Source: JAEYXS01 sp943367715
Lineage (GTDB): Bacteria; Verrucomicrobiota; Verrucomicrobiia; Limisphaerales; JAEYXS01
Direction of reading: 5' to 3'
NCBI GenBank assembly: GCA_943367715.1
Contig: CALRJY020000010.1
Coordinates: 62,001 to 126,000 of the forward strand
DNA length: 64,000 nucleotides
In this document: positions 34,951 through 43,823 of the stretch, in pieces
Position numbering within the stretch: position 1 is the first letter of the stretch
Layout: each line of letters begins with the position of its first letter
The notes under the pieces: generated by a model
Databases searched by the model: none
The model's input: only the letters and a program-made list of their open reading frames with translations
What the model was told of the DNA's origin: nothing
Position numbers and translations under genes: made by a program

Positions 34951-36816
34951 CTATTTCACTTCCACCAGATGGATCTCGTAAACCATCACGGTGTTCGGCG
35001 GCACATCAGGCGGGTTGCCCTTCTCTCCGTAGGCCAGCGCCGGGGGGACATAAACGTGCCACTTGGAACCCTGATTCATCATGGGAACCACCTCAGCAAA
35101 TCCGCGCACCATTTTCGTGAAGTCCACCGCGGGCACCGGGACAACCGTGTAAGTATTGATGATCTTCTTGCCGGCGGAAGTTTGCGCCCAGTAATGGATG
35201 AACGTCTTGAGTCCGGGTTTCGGTTTCGGGCCGTCGCCTTGCTCGATCACACGGTATTGCACGCCACTGGGCAAAACCACCATGCCGGCGCGTTTGGCGT
35301 TCAAGGCCATATATTCCTTCGCTGGCAGTTTGCGCAGCGGTTCAGGATTATACAGTTCTTGGCTCATCTCGGGTGTCTTGCCCGCCTCGGTCGGCATAGG
35401 CAGGCCCAGTTCCGTGCGTAACTGCAAGGCCAGTGCCGGTGACATCAACCGTTTCTCCGGGTTCAAAAGATCATTCCGCACGCGCGTCTTGATGTTCGGG
35501 AACGGCTCCAGTTGGATGCGCGCCTTGATCTCCTCCTTGGTGTCCACGTCCACCTTGGCCTGGTGGAGTTGCCAGATCTTGAGCGCCATGCGCTCATGCC
35601 CCAAGGCCCGGTCATAATCACCTATGGCCAGCAGGGAAAACGAGCGGACCAACAAACCTTCGATGACCGCCAGGATCTTTTCTTTGCCCTCGTTCTGCAG
35701 CAGTTCCGTGGTCCGCCAGATGCTGTATTCTTCTGCGGTTCTCCAATCTTCCACAGTCTCCGGATACATCCGTTTCAACTCATTCCAATACCGGGCGGAT
35801 TCCGCCTCACGATTATACAGATACAGGGTGCTGACGGCGCTCTTGAGGAAGTTCTGATGCCCTTGCTTGATGTTTTCGTTGTTCTTGCCCGCCTCCTCCT
35901 TGATCATCTGGTAATAGGAGGCGTTGACCTTGTCCGCGATGTCCACGTTGGGGGCAAATTCCGCCCGGCCATCCGCCGCATTGAGCACCAGCCGACCGCG
36001 ATGGAACCCCAATTGCATGGACTGATAGATCAACCGGCGCAGAGGCGCGAGATCAGAACCGCGACGGGCTTTTTGCGTGCCCACATAACCCCAATAGATG
36101 GCTTGGGTTTCCGACATGCGCCAATCCAAGGGGCCGTAAACATTATCCGCATTCTGCATCAGGGCCGGCTCCATCTTGTAAACCTCCCGCAACCGTTTGA
36201 CCGTCGCCTGGTCTTCCGGTGTTTGCGGGTTGATCAAGTGGTCAAACTTATAAGGTGGCCGGCCTAACAACTGGTCCATGTCATACGCCCAGGAGAGCTT
36301 GTAGTACATGTGGCCTTCATCCATGTTGCCGCCGATTTTGTTCTGAAAAAACCAGCCCAGCTCATGATACAAAGTCGGTTCATTCGGGTTGAAGCGGATG
36401 CCCTCATCCCGCAACAGTTCCACGCCCCGCATCACCCACATCCAGCGTTCCTTCTGGTCGGGAAATTTGATGGAGATGTTGTAGGCCATGTTCCAGGCCT
36501 GATGACGCCACACCATGGCGAAGTGCGGCTGGAGCTTCGTGATCCAGTCGGAGAGCTGGACCATCTCGAAATACTTTCCATCCTGCTGCATCGCATTGGC
36601 CCGCAACCACAGCCCATTGGCGATCAACCCCCGGAACCCGCCCAAGGCCACCGTGGTGAAGGCCAGCATCGGGGGGGCATTCTCCAGCGGCTCCGTACGC
36701 GTCAGCCCCATCGCGGTGCGCTCTTCATTCAGCGCCCGCTGGGTAATGCTGGCCGTGCCCAGCATCAGCAGGGCCAGCAGCAGCAAAAACGGTTTGTATA
36801 AACGGCTTTCGGTCAT
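34951..36816 (-). CDS. Membrane-anchored helical protein with C-terminal FKBP-like domain
   Basis: This 621-residue protein has an N-terminal membrane helix (about 7-24), then a long helical, TPR-like domain (about 60-480; repeated Trp/Tyr-rich helices such as KLQPHFAMVWRHQAWNMAYNI). The C-terminus (about 515-621) is FKBP-type: LPSGVQYRVIEQGDG, the FIHYWAQTSAGKK strand and PPALAYGEKGNPPDVPPNTVMVYEIHLVEVK, read here in pieces. The usual FDSS motif, which lines the prolyl pocket, is replaced by an INTYTV stretch, so isomerase activity is doubtful and a substrate-binding or chaperone role is possible. It is the last gene of the eight-gene operon, five bases after the permease stop. Confidence 0.8.
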   Translation of the reverse strand: MTESRLYKPFLLLLALLMLGTASITQRALNEERTAMGLTRTEPLENAPPMLAFTTVALGGFRGLIANGLWLRANAMQQDGKYFEMVQLSDWITKLQPHFAMVWRHQAWNMAYNISIKFPDQKERWMWVMRGVELLRDEGIRFNPNEPTLYHELGWFFQNKIGGNMDEGHMYYKLSWAYDMDQLLGRPPYKFDHLINPQTPEDQATVKRLREVYKMEPALMQNADNVYGPLDWRMSETQAIYWGYVGTQKARRGSDLAPLRRLIYQSMQLGFHRGRLVLNAADGRAEFAPNVDIADKVNASYYQMIKEEAGKNNENIKQGHQNFLKSAVSTLYLYNREAESARYWNELKRMYPETVEDWRTAEEYSIWRTTELLQNEGKEKILAVIEGLLVRSFSLLAIGDYDRALGHERMALKIWQLHQAKVDVDTKEEIKARIQLEPFPNIKTRVRNDLLNPEKRLMSPALALQLRTELGLPMPTEAGKTPEMSQELYNPEPLRKLPAKEYMALNAKRAGMVVLPSGVQYRVIEQGDGPKPKPGLKTFIHYWAQTSAGKKIINTYTVVPVPAVDFTKMVRGFAEVVPMMNQGSKWHVYVPPALAYGEKGNPPDVPPNTVMVYEIHLVEVK

Positions 36817-36821
36817 CTATC

Positions 36822-38285
36822 TCAACTGGTTTGTTGCACGGCCGCCAGTTCACGACGGTAAAACAGGCCGATGCCGATGAGCGAGATCAAGCCCGTCACC
36901 AGCACGCCGATCTGGCCGATCGCCCGCAGCAATTGGAACCACGTCACACTGCGGCCGCTGCTCAAAGAATCAATCGGCGAAAACTCCTTCACCAGGTTCA
37001 CCATGCGCAACATGACGCGGAACGTGGGTACAATGATCAGATCCACCAGCGAGCCGGCGGCCCGGCCCGTCTCATGGTTCACACCGGTCACCGTGCCTTC
37101 TTTCACCACATTCTCCATGACTCCGCTGGACAGGGACACCACCAGCATCGCCAGCGAGAAAAACGCCGCCACCGGGAAGGACATGTAACTTGCCGCCGCC
37201 AGTCCTAACGCCGCCAGAAGCGCCAGCCAGAGGAAAATGATGAACAATCCCCGGAAGAAATTGACCCCGAAACCCGACTCATAATACAGGACTTCAACGC
37301 CATCATCTAAAGGCACCAAAAGTGGCACCGGACTCATGTTGTAGAACTCCACATTCAAAATGCCCTTGTCGTTCAGCAGATTGGTTCCCACGAGCAACTC
37401 GTGATAGTTGTCATCCGTCAGCACGGTCTCCAGCCGGATCATGCGGGGATCGCCCGGCGGCCCTACCTGGAACATCACCGGAAATGATGTCACCTGCGTG
37501 AGCACACCTTTGTTGAATTTGATGCGCACCTGCATCGGCCGGTCTTTGACCATGTCCTTGAACGCGCCGAAATCGAGGTCCCAACGCTTGCCCATCAGCG
37601 GCGGCACATACTGTTCACGCCCCTTGACCATCTCTTCCACCTGATGACGCACAAACGCCCGGTCCATGGCGGCGATGCTCGGCTCCTTCAAACGTTCCGC
37701 GAGCAGTTTCTCCACGTCCTGCGTCATGTCCGGAATCGGTGCCTTTACTGAACCACGACCCACCAAGATCTGGTTGCGCAGGACTTCTTTCTGTTCATCC
37801 GGCAGCTTCGCCGCCCGGTAAAGGACGGAAGAATAAACCGCCCAGCCCACAAACATAAGCAGGATGGCGTTCATGGCCATGATGCCCAGCCATTTGCCGA
37901 TCCAAATCTCCCACCGTGCGATGGGCTTCACCGCCAAGGTCTGGATGGTGCAATCCTCGATGTCCCGGGCCAGCACCCCGCACGCCAGCCAGAGCGTGCT
38001 GAAACCGAGCAGAGAGACGGAAATGCCCATGGTGTAGGTGAGCAGTATCTGCGTCAGGCCGCGCGCCGTCCCGTCATCCTTGATGATGATGGGAAGCACT
38101 ACTACCGAGAGGAGCAAAAATATCAACAATGCCCAGAAGAGCCGGAAACGGTAGGTGGCCCGCAAGGTCACATTGGCAACCGCGGTGATGCGGGCGCCAA
38201 ACAGCTTGGTGGAGAGCCACGTGAAAAGACCGAAGGCAAGCATCACCTTGAGGACGAGCCGCCAGATTTGTGCTGCGAATTCCAT
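36822..38285 (-). CDS. ABC-2 type transporter permease (large)
   Basis: This 487-residue permease has a start MEFAAQIWRLVLKVMLAFGLFTWLS, then about seven helices: one before and several after a large soluble loop (about 150-330), which contains the conserved block FGAFKDMVKDRPMQVRIKFNKG. The ABC-2 pattern YTMGISVSLLGFSTLWLACGVLARDIEDCTIQTLAVKPIARWEIWIGKWLG is the diagnostic (quoted in two parts: ARDIEDCTIQTLAVKP, ARWEIWIGKWLG). It pairs with the ABC ATPase next to it. The exported substrate is unknown. Confidence 0.85.
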   Translation of the reverse strand: MEFAAQIWRLVLKVMLAFGLFTWLSTKLFGARITAVANVTLRATYRFRLFWALLIFLLLSVVVLPIIIKDDGTARGLTQILLTYTMGISVSLLGFSTLWLACGVLARDIEDCTIQTLAVKPIARWEIWIGKWLGIMAMNAILLMFVGWAVYSSVLYRAAKLPDEQKEVLRNQILVGRGSVKAPIPDMTQDVEKLLAERLKEPSIAAMDRAFVRHQVEEMVKGREQYVPPLMGKRWDLDFGAFKDMVKDRPMQVRIKFNKGVLTQVTSFPVMFQVGPPGDPRMIRLETVLTDDNYHELLVGTNLLNDKGILNVEFYNMSPVPLLVPLDDGVEVLYYESGFGVNFFRGLFIIFLWLALLAALGLAAASYMSFPVAAFFSLAMLVVSLSSGVMENVVKEGTVTGVNHETGRAAGSLVDLIIVPTFRVMLRMVNLVKEFSPIDSLSSGRSVTWFQLLRAIGQIGVLVTGLISLIGIGLFYRRELAAVQQTS

Positions 38286-38305
38286 GTATGCTCAGCCTGC
38301 TATGC

Positions 38306-39526
38306 CTACTCCTTGCCACCCAGCAACGAAGACAGTTTGTCGTTCGCCTTGTCGATCTGCTCCTTCGTCACTTGCGACGCCGCCGGCTTGGGAGCCGGGG
38401 TTGGCGCCGGTGCTTCCATGGCCGACAATTTGTCCAGCCGCGCATTGTCCACTTTGGCCTCGGGCTGCGGGGCCGCTGCGGGTTTCGCCTCAGGTTCGGC
38501 CTTCTGCGACAACGTCAAACGGTCCAGCACGCTATCGGCTTGGGCTTGGGCCATCTTATCGGCATCGCCGCGCAGATACGCGGCGACTTGCGCACCGGAG
38601 GTGGCACCCGACGTATGCGTAGCTGCCGCACGCGCACGTTCCACGACTTCCAGAAAGTAATTTTCCAGGTTCTGCGTCGGGTTATCCACGCGCAGCTTGT
38701 CGGTGCCCACGTCGTTCTTGATCAGCTCCAACACCTTTTCCATCGTCGCGCGCGGCAGAACTGGTGAAGTGATGCGGACAGAGTCCGGCTTGGTCAGCAA
38801 GCTCTTGAGCGTGCCGGAAGCGTGGATCTTGCCACCGTAATAAATCACCACACGGTCGCAGACATCTTCCACGTCCGAAAGCAGATGGCTGCTGAGAATG
38901 ATGGTCTTGCCGCGTTTGGCGAGGGCGAGGATCAGGTCTTTGACTTCGCGGCAACCGATGGGGTCCAGACCAGCCGTCGGTTCATCGAGGATCACCAGAT
39001 CAGGGTCATTGATGAGCGCTTGCGCCAGACCGATACGGCGCTGCATGCCCTTGGAGAACTCACCTACGAGACGGCCGCGGGCCTGGTTCAAACCCACCAT
39101 CTCGATCAATTGCTCAGCGCGCTGGCGCCGGTCGCCGGGCGGCAGTTCAAACAGGTTGCCGAAGAAATCCAGCGTCTCACCGGAGCTCAGATAACGGTAG
39201 AGGTAAGATTCTTCCGGCAGATAACCGATGCGGGCCTTGGTGGCCACGTGCTTGGGTGATTTACCGAAGACCTCGATGTGGCCCTTGGTCGGATTCAACA
39301 GACCGAGCAGCATCTTCACCGTGGTGGATTTACCGGAACCGTTCGGTCCCAGCAACCCGAACACTTCACCGCGACGTACATCGAAATCCACATTGTCCAC
39401 CGCACGCGCCTTGGGGCGGCCCCAGAAGTCTTTGAACACTTTTGAGAGACCGCGCACCGCGATCACCAAGTCACCATTGGTGGACGTGGATTCAGGCGCT
39501 GACGTTGTTTCAAGTGGAGCAACCAT
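38306..39526 (-). CDS. ABC transporter ATPase with long disordered C-terminal tail
   Basis: This 406-residue ATPase has Walker A GPNGSGKS (60-67), the signature FSKGMQRRIGLAQAL and Walker B DPDLVILDEPTAGLD, the typical set for ABC-2 export systems. Residues about 300-406 form a low-complexity tail rich in Ala, Pro and Glu/Lys (PAAAPQPEAKVDNARLDKL), unusual for such ATPases. It is the only ATPase in an operon with two permeases, so it may serve both. Confidence 0.93.
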   Translation of the reverse strand: MVAPLETTSAPESTSTNGDLVIAVRGLSKVFKDFWGRPKARAVDNVDFDVRRGEVFGLLGPNGSGKSTTVKMLLGLLNPTKGHIEVFGKSPKHVATKARIGYLPEESYLYRYLSSGETLDFFGNLFELPPGDRRQRAEQLIEMVGLNQARGRLVGEFSKGMQRRIGLAQALINDPDLVILDEPTAGLDPIGCREVKDLILALAKRGKTIILSSHLLSDVEDVCDRVVIYYGGKIHASGTLKSLLTKPDSVRITSPVLPRATMEKVLELIKNDVGTDKLRVDNPTQNLENYFLEVVERARAAATHTSGATSGAQVAAYLRGDADKMAQAQADSVLDRLTLSQKAEPEAKPAAAPQPEAKVDNARLDKLSAMEAPAPTPAPKPAASQVTKEQIDKANDKLSSLLGGKE

Positions 39527-39538
39527 GGTCGTAAGGGA

Positions 39539-41575
39539 TTAGGCGGCCTTCGGGGAAAACGAACCCGCCGGGGCCGGAGTTTCCGGGGCTGGAGCCTTCG
39601 GAGTATCGACAATGAACGGCTCCAGTTCCTCGCCCTGACGGACGAGCCGGAAGCTGTTGAACACCACCAGCAACGAACCCATCACGTGCATCAGCGCAGC
39701 GACGATCGGGTTGATGTAACCGAACGCCGCGAGGATCAGACCGCCGATCACGAACAGGATGCCGATGAGGAAGTTTTGGTTGATGACCGCGCGGGTCTGG
39801 CGTGAGAGACGCACCAGGAACGGCAGACGGCGGAGATCGTTGTTCATCAGCGCGATGGTCGCGCTGTGGATGGCCACTTCGGAACCGGCCGCACCCATCG
39901 CGATACCGATGTCACCAGCAGCGAGAGCGGGCGCGTCATTCACACCATCACCTACCACGGCCACACGATAGCCCTTCTTCTTCATCGCGCGCACGAACTC
40001 CACCTTGTTCTGCGGCAGGCATTCGGCCACGACTTCTTCGCAACCGATTTCCTTGGCCACGCGGATGGCGACCGGCTGGCGGTCACCGGAAACCATCGAG
40101 ACACGGCGCACACCGCTGCTCAACAGGTCAGCGAGTGCTTCCTTGGCCTCGGGGCGGGTCTGGTCTTTCATGCCCACCCAGCCGATGCATTGGCCGTTGC
40201 GGGCCACGAAGATGAGGCTGAAGCCTTCTGTCTCGTTCAAGTCCACGGAGCTCATGAAGTCTTCCTTCACGCCGTTTTCCTTAAGCCAGATGGCGCGACC
40301 CACGTAGATGCGGGCGCCTTCGATATCTGCTTGCACACCTTTACCAGCAGTCTCGGAGAAATTCAGCGGTTCCACGAGCGGCACACCGGCTTCTTCGGCG
40401 AGCTGCGACAGCGCCTTCGCCGTCGGATGGTTGCTATAACGTTCTGCCGAAGCACCGATGCGGAGCAATTCCGCGGGCTTCACACCGTTCAATGGAGCCA
40501 GACGGCTGACCGCCAGCTTGCCCGTAGTCAACGTCCCGGTTTTGTCGAAGATGAACGCATTGATGCGTGCAGCCAATTCAAGGTCAGCGATATTCTTGAT
40601 GAGCACACCCAGACGGGCAGCGGCAGAAAGCGCAGCCACCATGGCCGTGGGCGTCGCCAAGATGAAGGCGCACGGGCAGGCCACGATGTAAACGGCGATC
40701 ACGCGGTTCAGATCCTTCGAGAACGCGAACACCATCAAGCCGATGACGAACACCAGCGGGGTGTAGAAATGCATGTACTGGTCCACCAAGCGCATGATGG
40801 GCAGCTTGGTCTTCTCCGCCGCGAGGATGAGGTCATGCACGCGACCCAAGGTCGTGTCCGTGCCCGCGCGGTTCACTTTGATCTCCAAAACACCGTTCAA
40901 GTTCACGGTACCGGCGAAGACTTCATCACCCACCTTCTTGTCCACCGGAAGAGATTCACCGGTGATGTTGGCCTGATTGATGGAACCTTGACCGTTCAGG
41001 ATCAAACCGTCCGCTGCGATGTTGTCACCCGGACGAACGCGGATGACATCACCGATCTTCAATTCTTTGACGGCCACTTCCTCTTCTTTGCCGTCTTTGA
41101 TGCGGCGTGCCTTCGTCGGGGTCAGTTTGATCAGGGATTCGATGGATCGCCGCGCACCATCCGCCGTGCGGGTCTCGATGATCTCACCGAGCAACATGAA
41201 AAAGGCGACCGTGCCCGCTTCCTGATAATGTCCCGAAGCGAACGAAGCCAGCACCGCCAAAGCCACCAGTTCGTTCGTGCTCAACACACCCTTGCGCAAG
41301 TCCTTGATGCCCAGCAAAACGATGGGCGTGCCCAAGATAAGCGCACCGATCATCGCGCTGATGGCACTGACCGCGCCCATCGTGGTGACGCCATCGCCCT
41401 TATCCAGGAACTTGTCGGCGATGAACGAATTGATGATGAAAATCAGACCGAGGATGACCTGTTGCAGTTTTACCTCGGTATGAGAATGGTCGTGGCCGCA
41501 ACTGGAGCAGCCATCTTTGTCATGATCATGGTGATGATGATCATGATCGTGGTCCGCATGTGATGAAACTTGCAT
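39539..41575 (-). CDS. P1B-type heavy-metal translocating ATPase with His/Cys-rich N-terminus
   Basis: This 678-residue P-type ATPase has the actuator TGES motif (205-208), the intramembrane metal site CPC (300-302) in VACPCAFILATPTA, the phosphorylation motif DKTGT (344-348), the HP motif SNHPTAKAL, and the hinge GDGVNDAPALAAGDIGIAMG. No N-terminal HMA domain is present; instead the first 33 residues hold 11 histidines and a CSSC pair. Metal specificity is not decidable: the CPC fits Cu, Zn, Cd or Pb, and the His-rich tail fits Zn, Ni or Co. It lies in the same operon as three SPFH proteins. Confidence 0.93.
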   Translation of the reverse strand: MQVSSHADHDHDHHHHDHDKDGCSSCGHDHSHTEVKLQQVILGLIFIINSFIADKFLDKGDGVTTMGAVSAISAMIGALILGTPIVLLGIKDLRKGVLSTNELVALAVLASFASGHYQEAGTVAFFMLLGEIIETRTADGARRSIESLIKLTPTKARRIKDGKEEEVAVKELKIGDVIRVRPGDNIAADGLILNGQGSINQANITGESLPVDKKVGDEVFAGTVNLNGVLEIKVNRAGTDTTLGRVHDLILAAEKTKLPIMRLVDQYMHFYTPLVFVIGLMVFAFSKDLNRVIAVYIVACPCAFILATPTAMVAALSAAARLGVLIKNIADLELAARINAFIFDKTGTLTTGKLAVSRLAPLNGVKPAELLRIGASAERYSNHPTAKALSQLAEEAGVPLVEPLNFSETAGKGVQADIEGARIYVGRAIWLKENGVKEDFMSSVDLNETEGFSLIFVARNGQCIGWVGMKDQTRPEAKEALADLLSSGVRRVSMVSGDRQPVAIRVAKEIGCEEVVAECLPQNKVEFVRAMKKKGYRVAVVGDGVNDAPALAAGDIGIAMGAAGSEVAIHSATIALMNNDLRRLPFLVRLSRQTRAVINQNFLIGILFVIGGLILAAFGYINPIVAALMHVMGSLLVVFNSFRLVRQGEELEPFIVDTPKAPAPETPAPAGSFSPKAA

Positions 41576-41604
41576 ATTACGTATCTTTCTGGCGGTCTGC
41601 CGCC

Positions 41605-42870
41605 CTATTGATTGGCCTTCGGCTGCACCGGCTCACGATTCAACTGTAACCGCAACTCGCGCGATTTTCCATCGGCACGATTGGGGATGAAAAACTTGGC
41701 TTGGGCGTTGGTCATCACGGTTTGGATCTTCTCCGTCATCACCCGCCGTTTGAACAAGTTGGGGTCATCACGGTAGAGCGGCAGCAGTTCGCTGTAGGTG
41801 GCTGCCTCGGCGCGCACGGCCTGCACGAGCTGGTTGCTCTCCGACATCCCGCCGCTGATCAGCGCCTGGGCCTCACCTTCGGCCTCGCGCAGCAACTTGC
41901 CGGCATCGCCTTGGGCGGCATTGACCTTCTCGTTACGGTCCAGATCGGACTGTTGCACCGCTTCGTAAGAAGGGCGCACATTGAAGGGGGCGGAGGTATC
42001 CACATTGATGGGTTCCAGCGTCACGCCCAGATTATGCTGGGCGACCAACTGTTGCACGCGGTCAGCGACCTTCTCGCGGAAGGCGGCTTTGTCCCCATAC
42101 AAGGCCCGTTCCGCCGTGAAATGCGTGGCGGCGTAAAAAATGGCGTTGTCCACGAAACCCTGCAGGAGCTTGGCGGTATCGGCATACTCAAAGGTGTAAC
42201 GCACCGGATCAGTGATGCGGTAATTCAGCGTCGCCTTCACATGGATGATGTTGCCATCCGAAGTGAGCACATAGCCATCCACCCCGGGACGCAAGGATTC
42301 GGAGCCGGAAGGCATGTCGCCTTTGATCTCCTGGTCCGGACTGACCACTGGCCAGCCGCCGGTAGAGAGCACGCTATGGCTCTGGCCCAGCGGGATCTTC
42401 ACGATCTCATCGATCGGATAAGGGAAGGCCCAATGCAAACCTGGCTTCAAGGCCACATCCGTCCCCTGCCCAACAGGTTTGCCGAGTCGCAGAATGACAG
42501 CGGCCTCGTTCTCCTTCACCTGGAAAACACCGGAGGAGAAGAAGATGACCACCAAGATCACCATCAGCACCTTGACGATGGCGAAGCTGCTGCGCAACGC
42601 ATCGGACAAGGCGCGGGTGGAGGGATCATCGACATCCGTGACCTCGGGTTCCGGCTCGGGCGCGTCTTTCTTCTGGCCAAGCAATTCTTCGAGATGATCT
42701 TTGTCGTGACCGTAAATCTCTTTGCTCGTGCTGCCCGTACCGTGATCATGGTCGTGGCCATGCCCGTGGTCGTGGTCGTGATCATGCCCATGACCATGCG
42801 AATGCCCATGATCATGGTCATGATCGCCATGATCGTGATCGTGCGAGCCTTTGTGATCTTTGTCGCTCAT
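41605..42870 (-). CDS. hflK: HflK-like SPFH/band-7 protein with histidine-rich N-terminus
   Basis: This 421-residue protein has about 20 histidines in its first 60 residues (mostly HD/HG pairs), a membrane helix (about 98-118) and the SPFH domain that follows (VKENEAAVILRLGKP). Later parts, such as LTSDGNIIHVKATLNYRITDP and ARAYGDKAAFREKVADRVQQLV (read approximately), and the coiled-coil segment with EAEGEAQALISGG, fit HflK. HflK with HflC encloses and modulates the FtsH protease in other bacteria; no ftsH is nearby. The His-rich tail, matched in the P-type ATPase next door, is not normal for HflK. Confidence 0.88.
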   Translation of the reverse strand: MSDKDHKGSHDHDHGDHDHDHGHSHGHGHDHDHDHGHGHDHDHGTGSTSKEIYGHDKDHLEELLGQKKDAPEPEPEVTDVDDPSTRALSDALRSSFAIVKVLMVILVVIFFSSGVFQVKENEAAVILRLGKPVGQGTDVALKPGLHWAFPYPIDEIVKIPLGQSHSVLSTGGWPVVSPDQEIKGDMPSGSESLRPGVDGYVLTSDGNIIHVKATLNYRITDPVRYTFEYADTAKLLQGFVDNAIFYAATHFTAERALYGDKAAFREKVADRVQQLVAQHNLGVTLEPINVDTSAPFNVRPSYEAVQQSDLDRNEKVNAAQGDAGKLLREAEGEAQALISGGMSESNQLVQAVRAEAATYSELLPLYRDDPNLFKRRVMTEKIQTVMTNAQAKFFIPNRADGKSRELRLQLNREPVQPKANQ

Positions 42871-42876
42871 GGCGGG

Positions 42877-43794
42877 TTACTTGTTGGCTTTCTTGTCGTT
42901 CGCTTCCCAGCCGCCGCCGCTCAACATGTCGAACGGTGGCGTCTGCTGGTCGAGGATCAAAGTGGAACGGTCCTTCAAGGACAGCTCGAGCGCCTTGAGG
43001 CGGAGCAGGAAGATGGCGAGATCGGGTTCCTGCTTGAACACGGCGTAAGATTTGGCCGCTTCACGATCGCCCTGGCCGCGGATGATCTCCGCCTTGCCCT
43101 TGGCTTCGGCGAGAATCTCTTCCCGCTTCTGCTTGGCTTCCGCGCGGATGCGGGTGGCTTCGCTCTCGCCCTCGGCCGTGTACTGTTTCACCAGACGTTC
43201 ACGTTCCGCTTTCATGCGGGCGAACACTTTGGTGGTCACGTTCTCCGGGAGGCCGAGCTGCTTGATGCCCAGCAAAACCACTTCCACGCCGTATTCCTTC
43301 TCGGCGAGCGGTTTCACGTTGGCCAGCATCTCTTTCTCGATCTGGTCGAACTTCAGGGTCTTCGGGTCGGTGGAGACGAGGTCGCTGAAATCATACTGGC
43401 CGATCACGCCATTCTTGGCGCTGCGGATGAGGTTCTCGAGCTTCTCCTCGGCCTTCGCGGCGTCGCCGTTGAAGCTGGTGAGGAATTTGGCCGGGTCCGC
43501 GATCTTCCAGCCAGCGAAGACGGTGATCAGGAGGATGCGCGAGTCCTTCGTCTGCGTCTGCTCGAACTTCTTCTCAAAGTTCTGCGTGCGGTTCTCGAAC
43601 TTGTACACGTTCTGGATGGGCCACGGCAGTTTGAAGTACAAGCCCGGCTCGGTCTTCGGCGTGGAGAATTTGCCGAATTGCGTGACGACCGCCACCTCCG
43701 TCTCCCTCACCTGGAAGGAGAACAGCAGAAACGCGAACACGATGACCAGGATGATCCCGACTACTAATGACAGAGTATTCTTCTTCATACCCAA
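42877..43794 (-). CDS. hflC: HflC-like SPFH/band-7 protein
   Basis: This 305-residue protein has an N-terminal membrane helix (about 5-25) followed by the SPFH domain with VRETEVAVVTQFGKF and EPGLYFKLPWPIQNVYKFENRTQ, and later the coiled coil with ARMKAERERLVKQYTAEGESEATRIRAEAK (cited in parts). This order and length match HflC. Its ATG is 29 bases after the upstream stop, and the HflK-like gene follows six bases after its own stop. It should form a hetero-oligomeric ring with the HflK-like neighbour. Confidence 0.9.
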   Translation of the reverse strand: MGMKKNTLSLVVGIILVIVFAFLLFSFQVRETEVAVVTQFGKFSTPKTEPGLYFKLPWPIQNVYKFENRTQNFEKKFEQTQTKDSRILLITVFAGWKIADPAKFLTSFNGDAAKAEEKLENLIRSAKNGVIGQYDFSDLVSTDPKTLKFDQIEKEMLANVKPLAEKEYGVEVVLLGIKQLGLPENVTTKVFARMKAERERLVKQYTAEGESEATRIRAEAKQKREEILAEAKGKAEIIRGQGDREAAKSYAVFKQEPDLAIFLLRLKALELSLKDRSTLILDQQTPPFDMLSGGGWEANDKKANK

Positions 43795-43823
43795 ATTATT
43801 TCTTCAGCTTCTTGACTTAAAAA

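Noticed and set aside
39866..41563. A 565-codon plus-strand frame opposite the P-type ATPase
   Set aside because: It is an antisense shadow. The ATPase on the minus strand has every catalytic motif.
41701..43767. A 688-codon plus-strand frame opposite the HflK and HflC genes
   Set aside because: It mirrors the real SPFH genes in the opposite strand; its product is a His/Leu-rich antisense translation without a family pattern.
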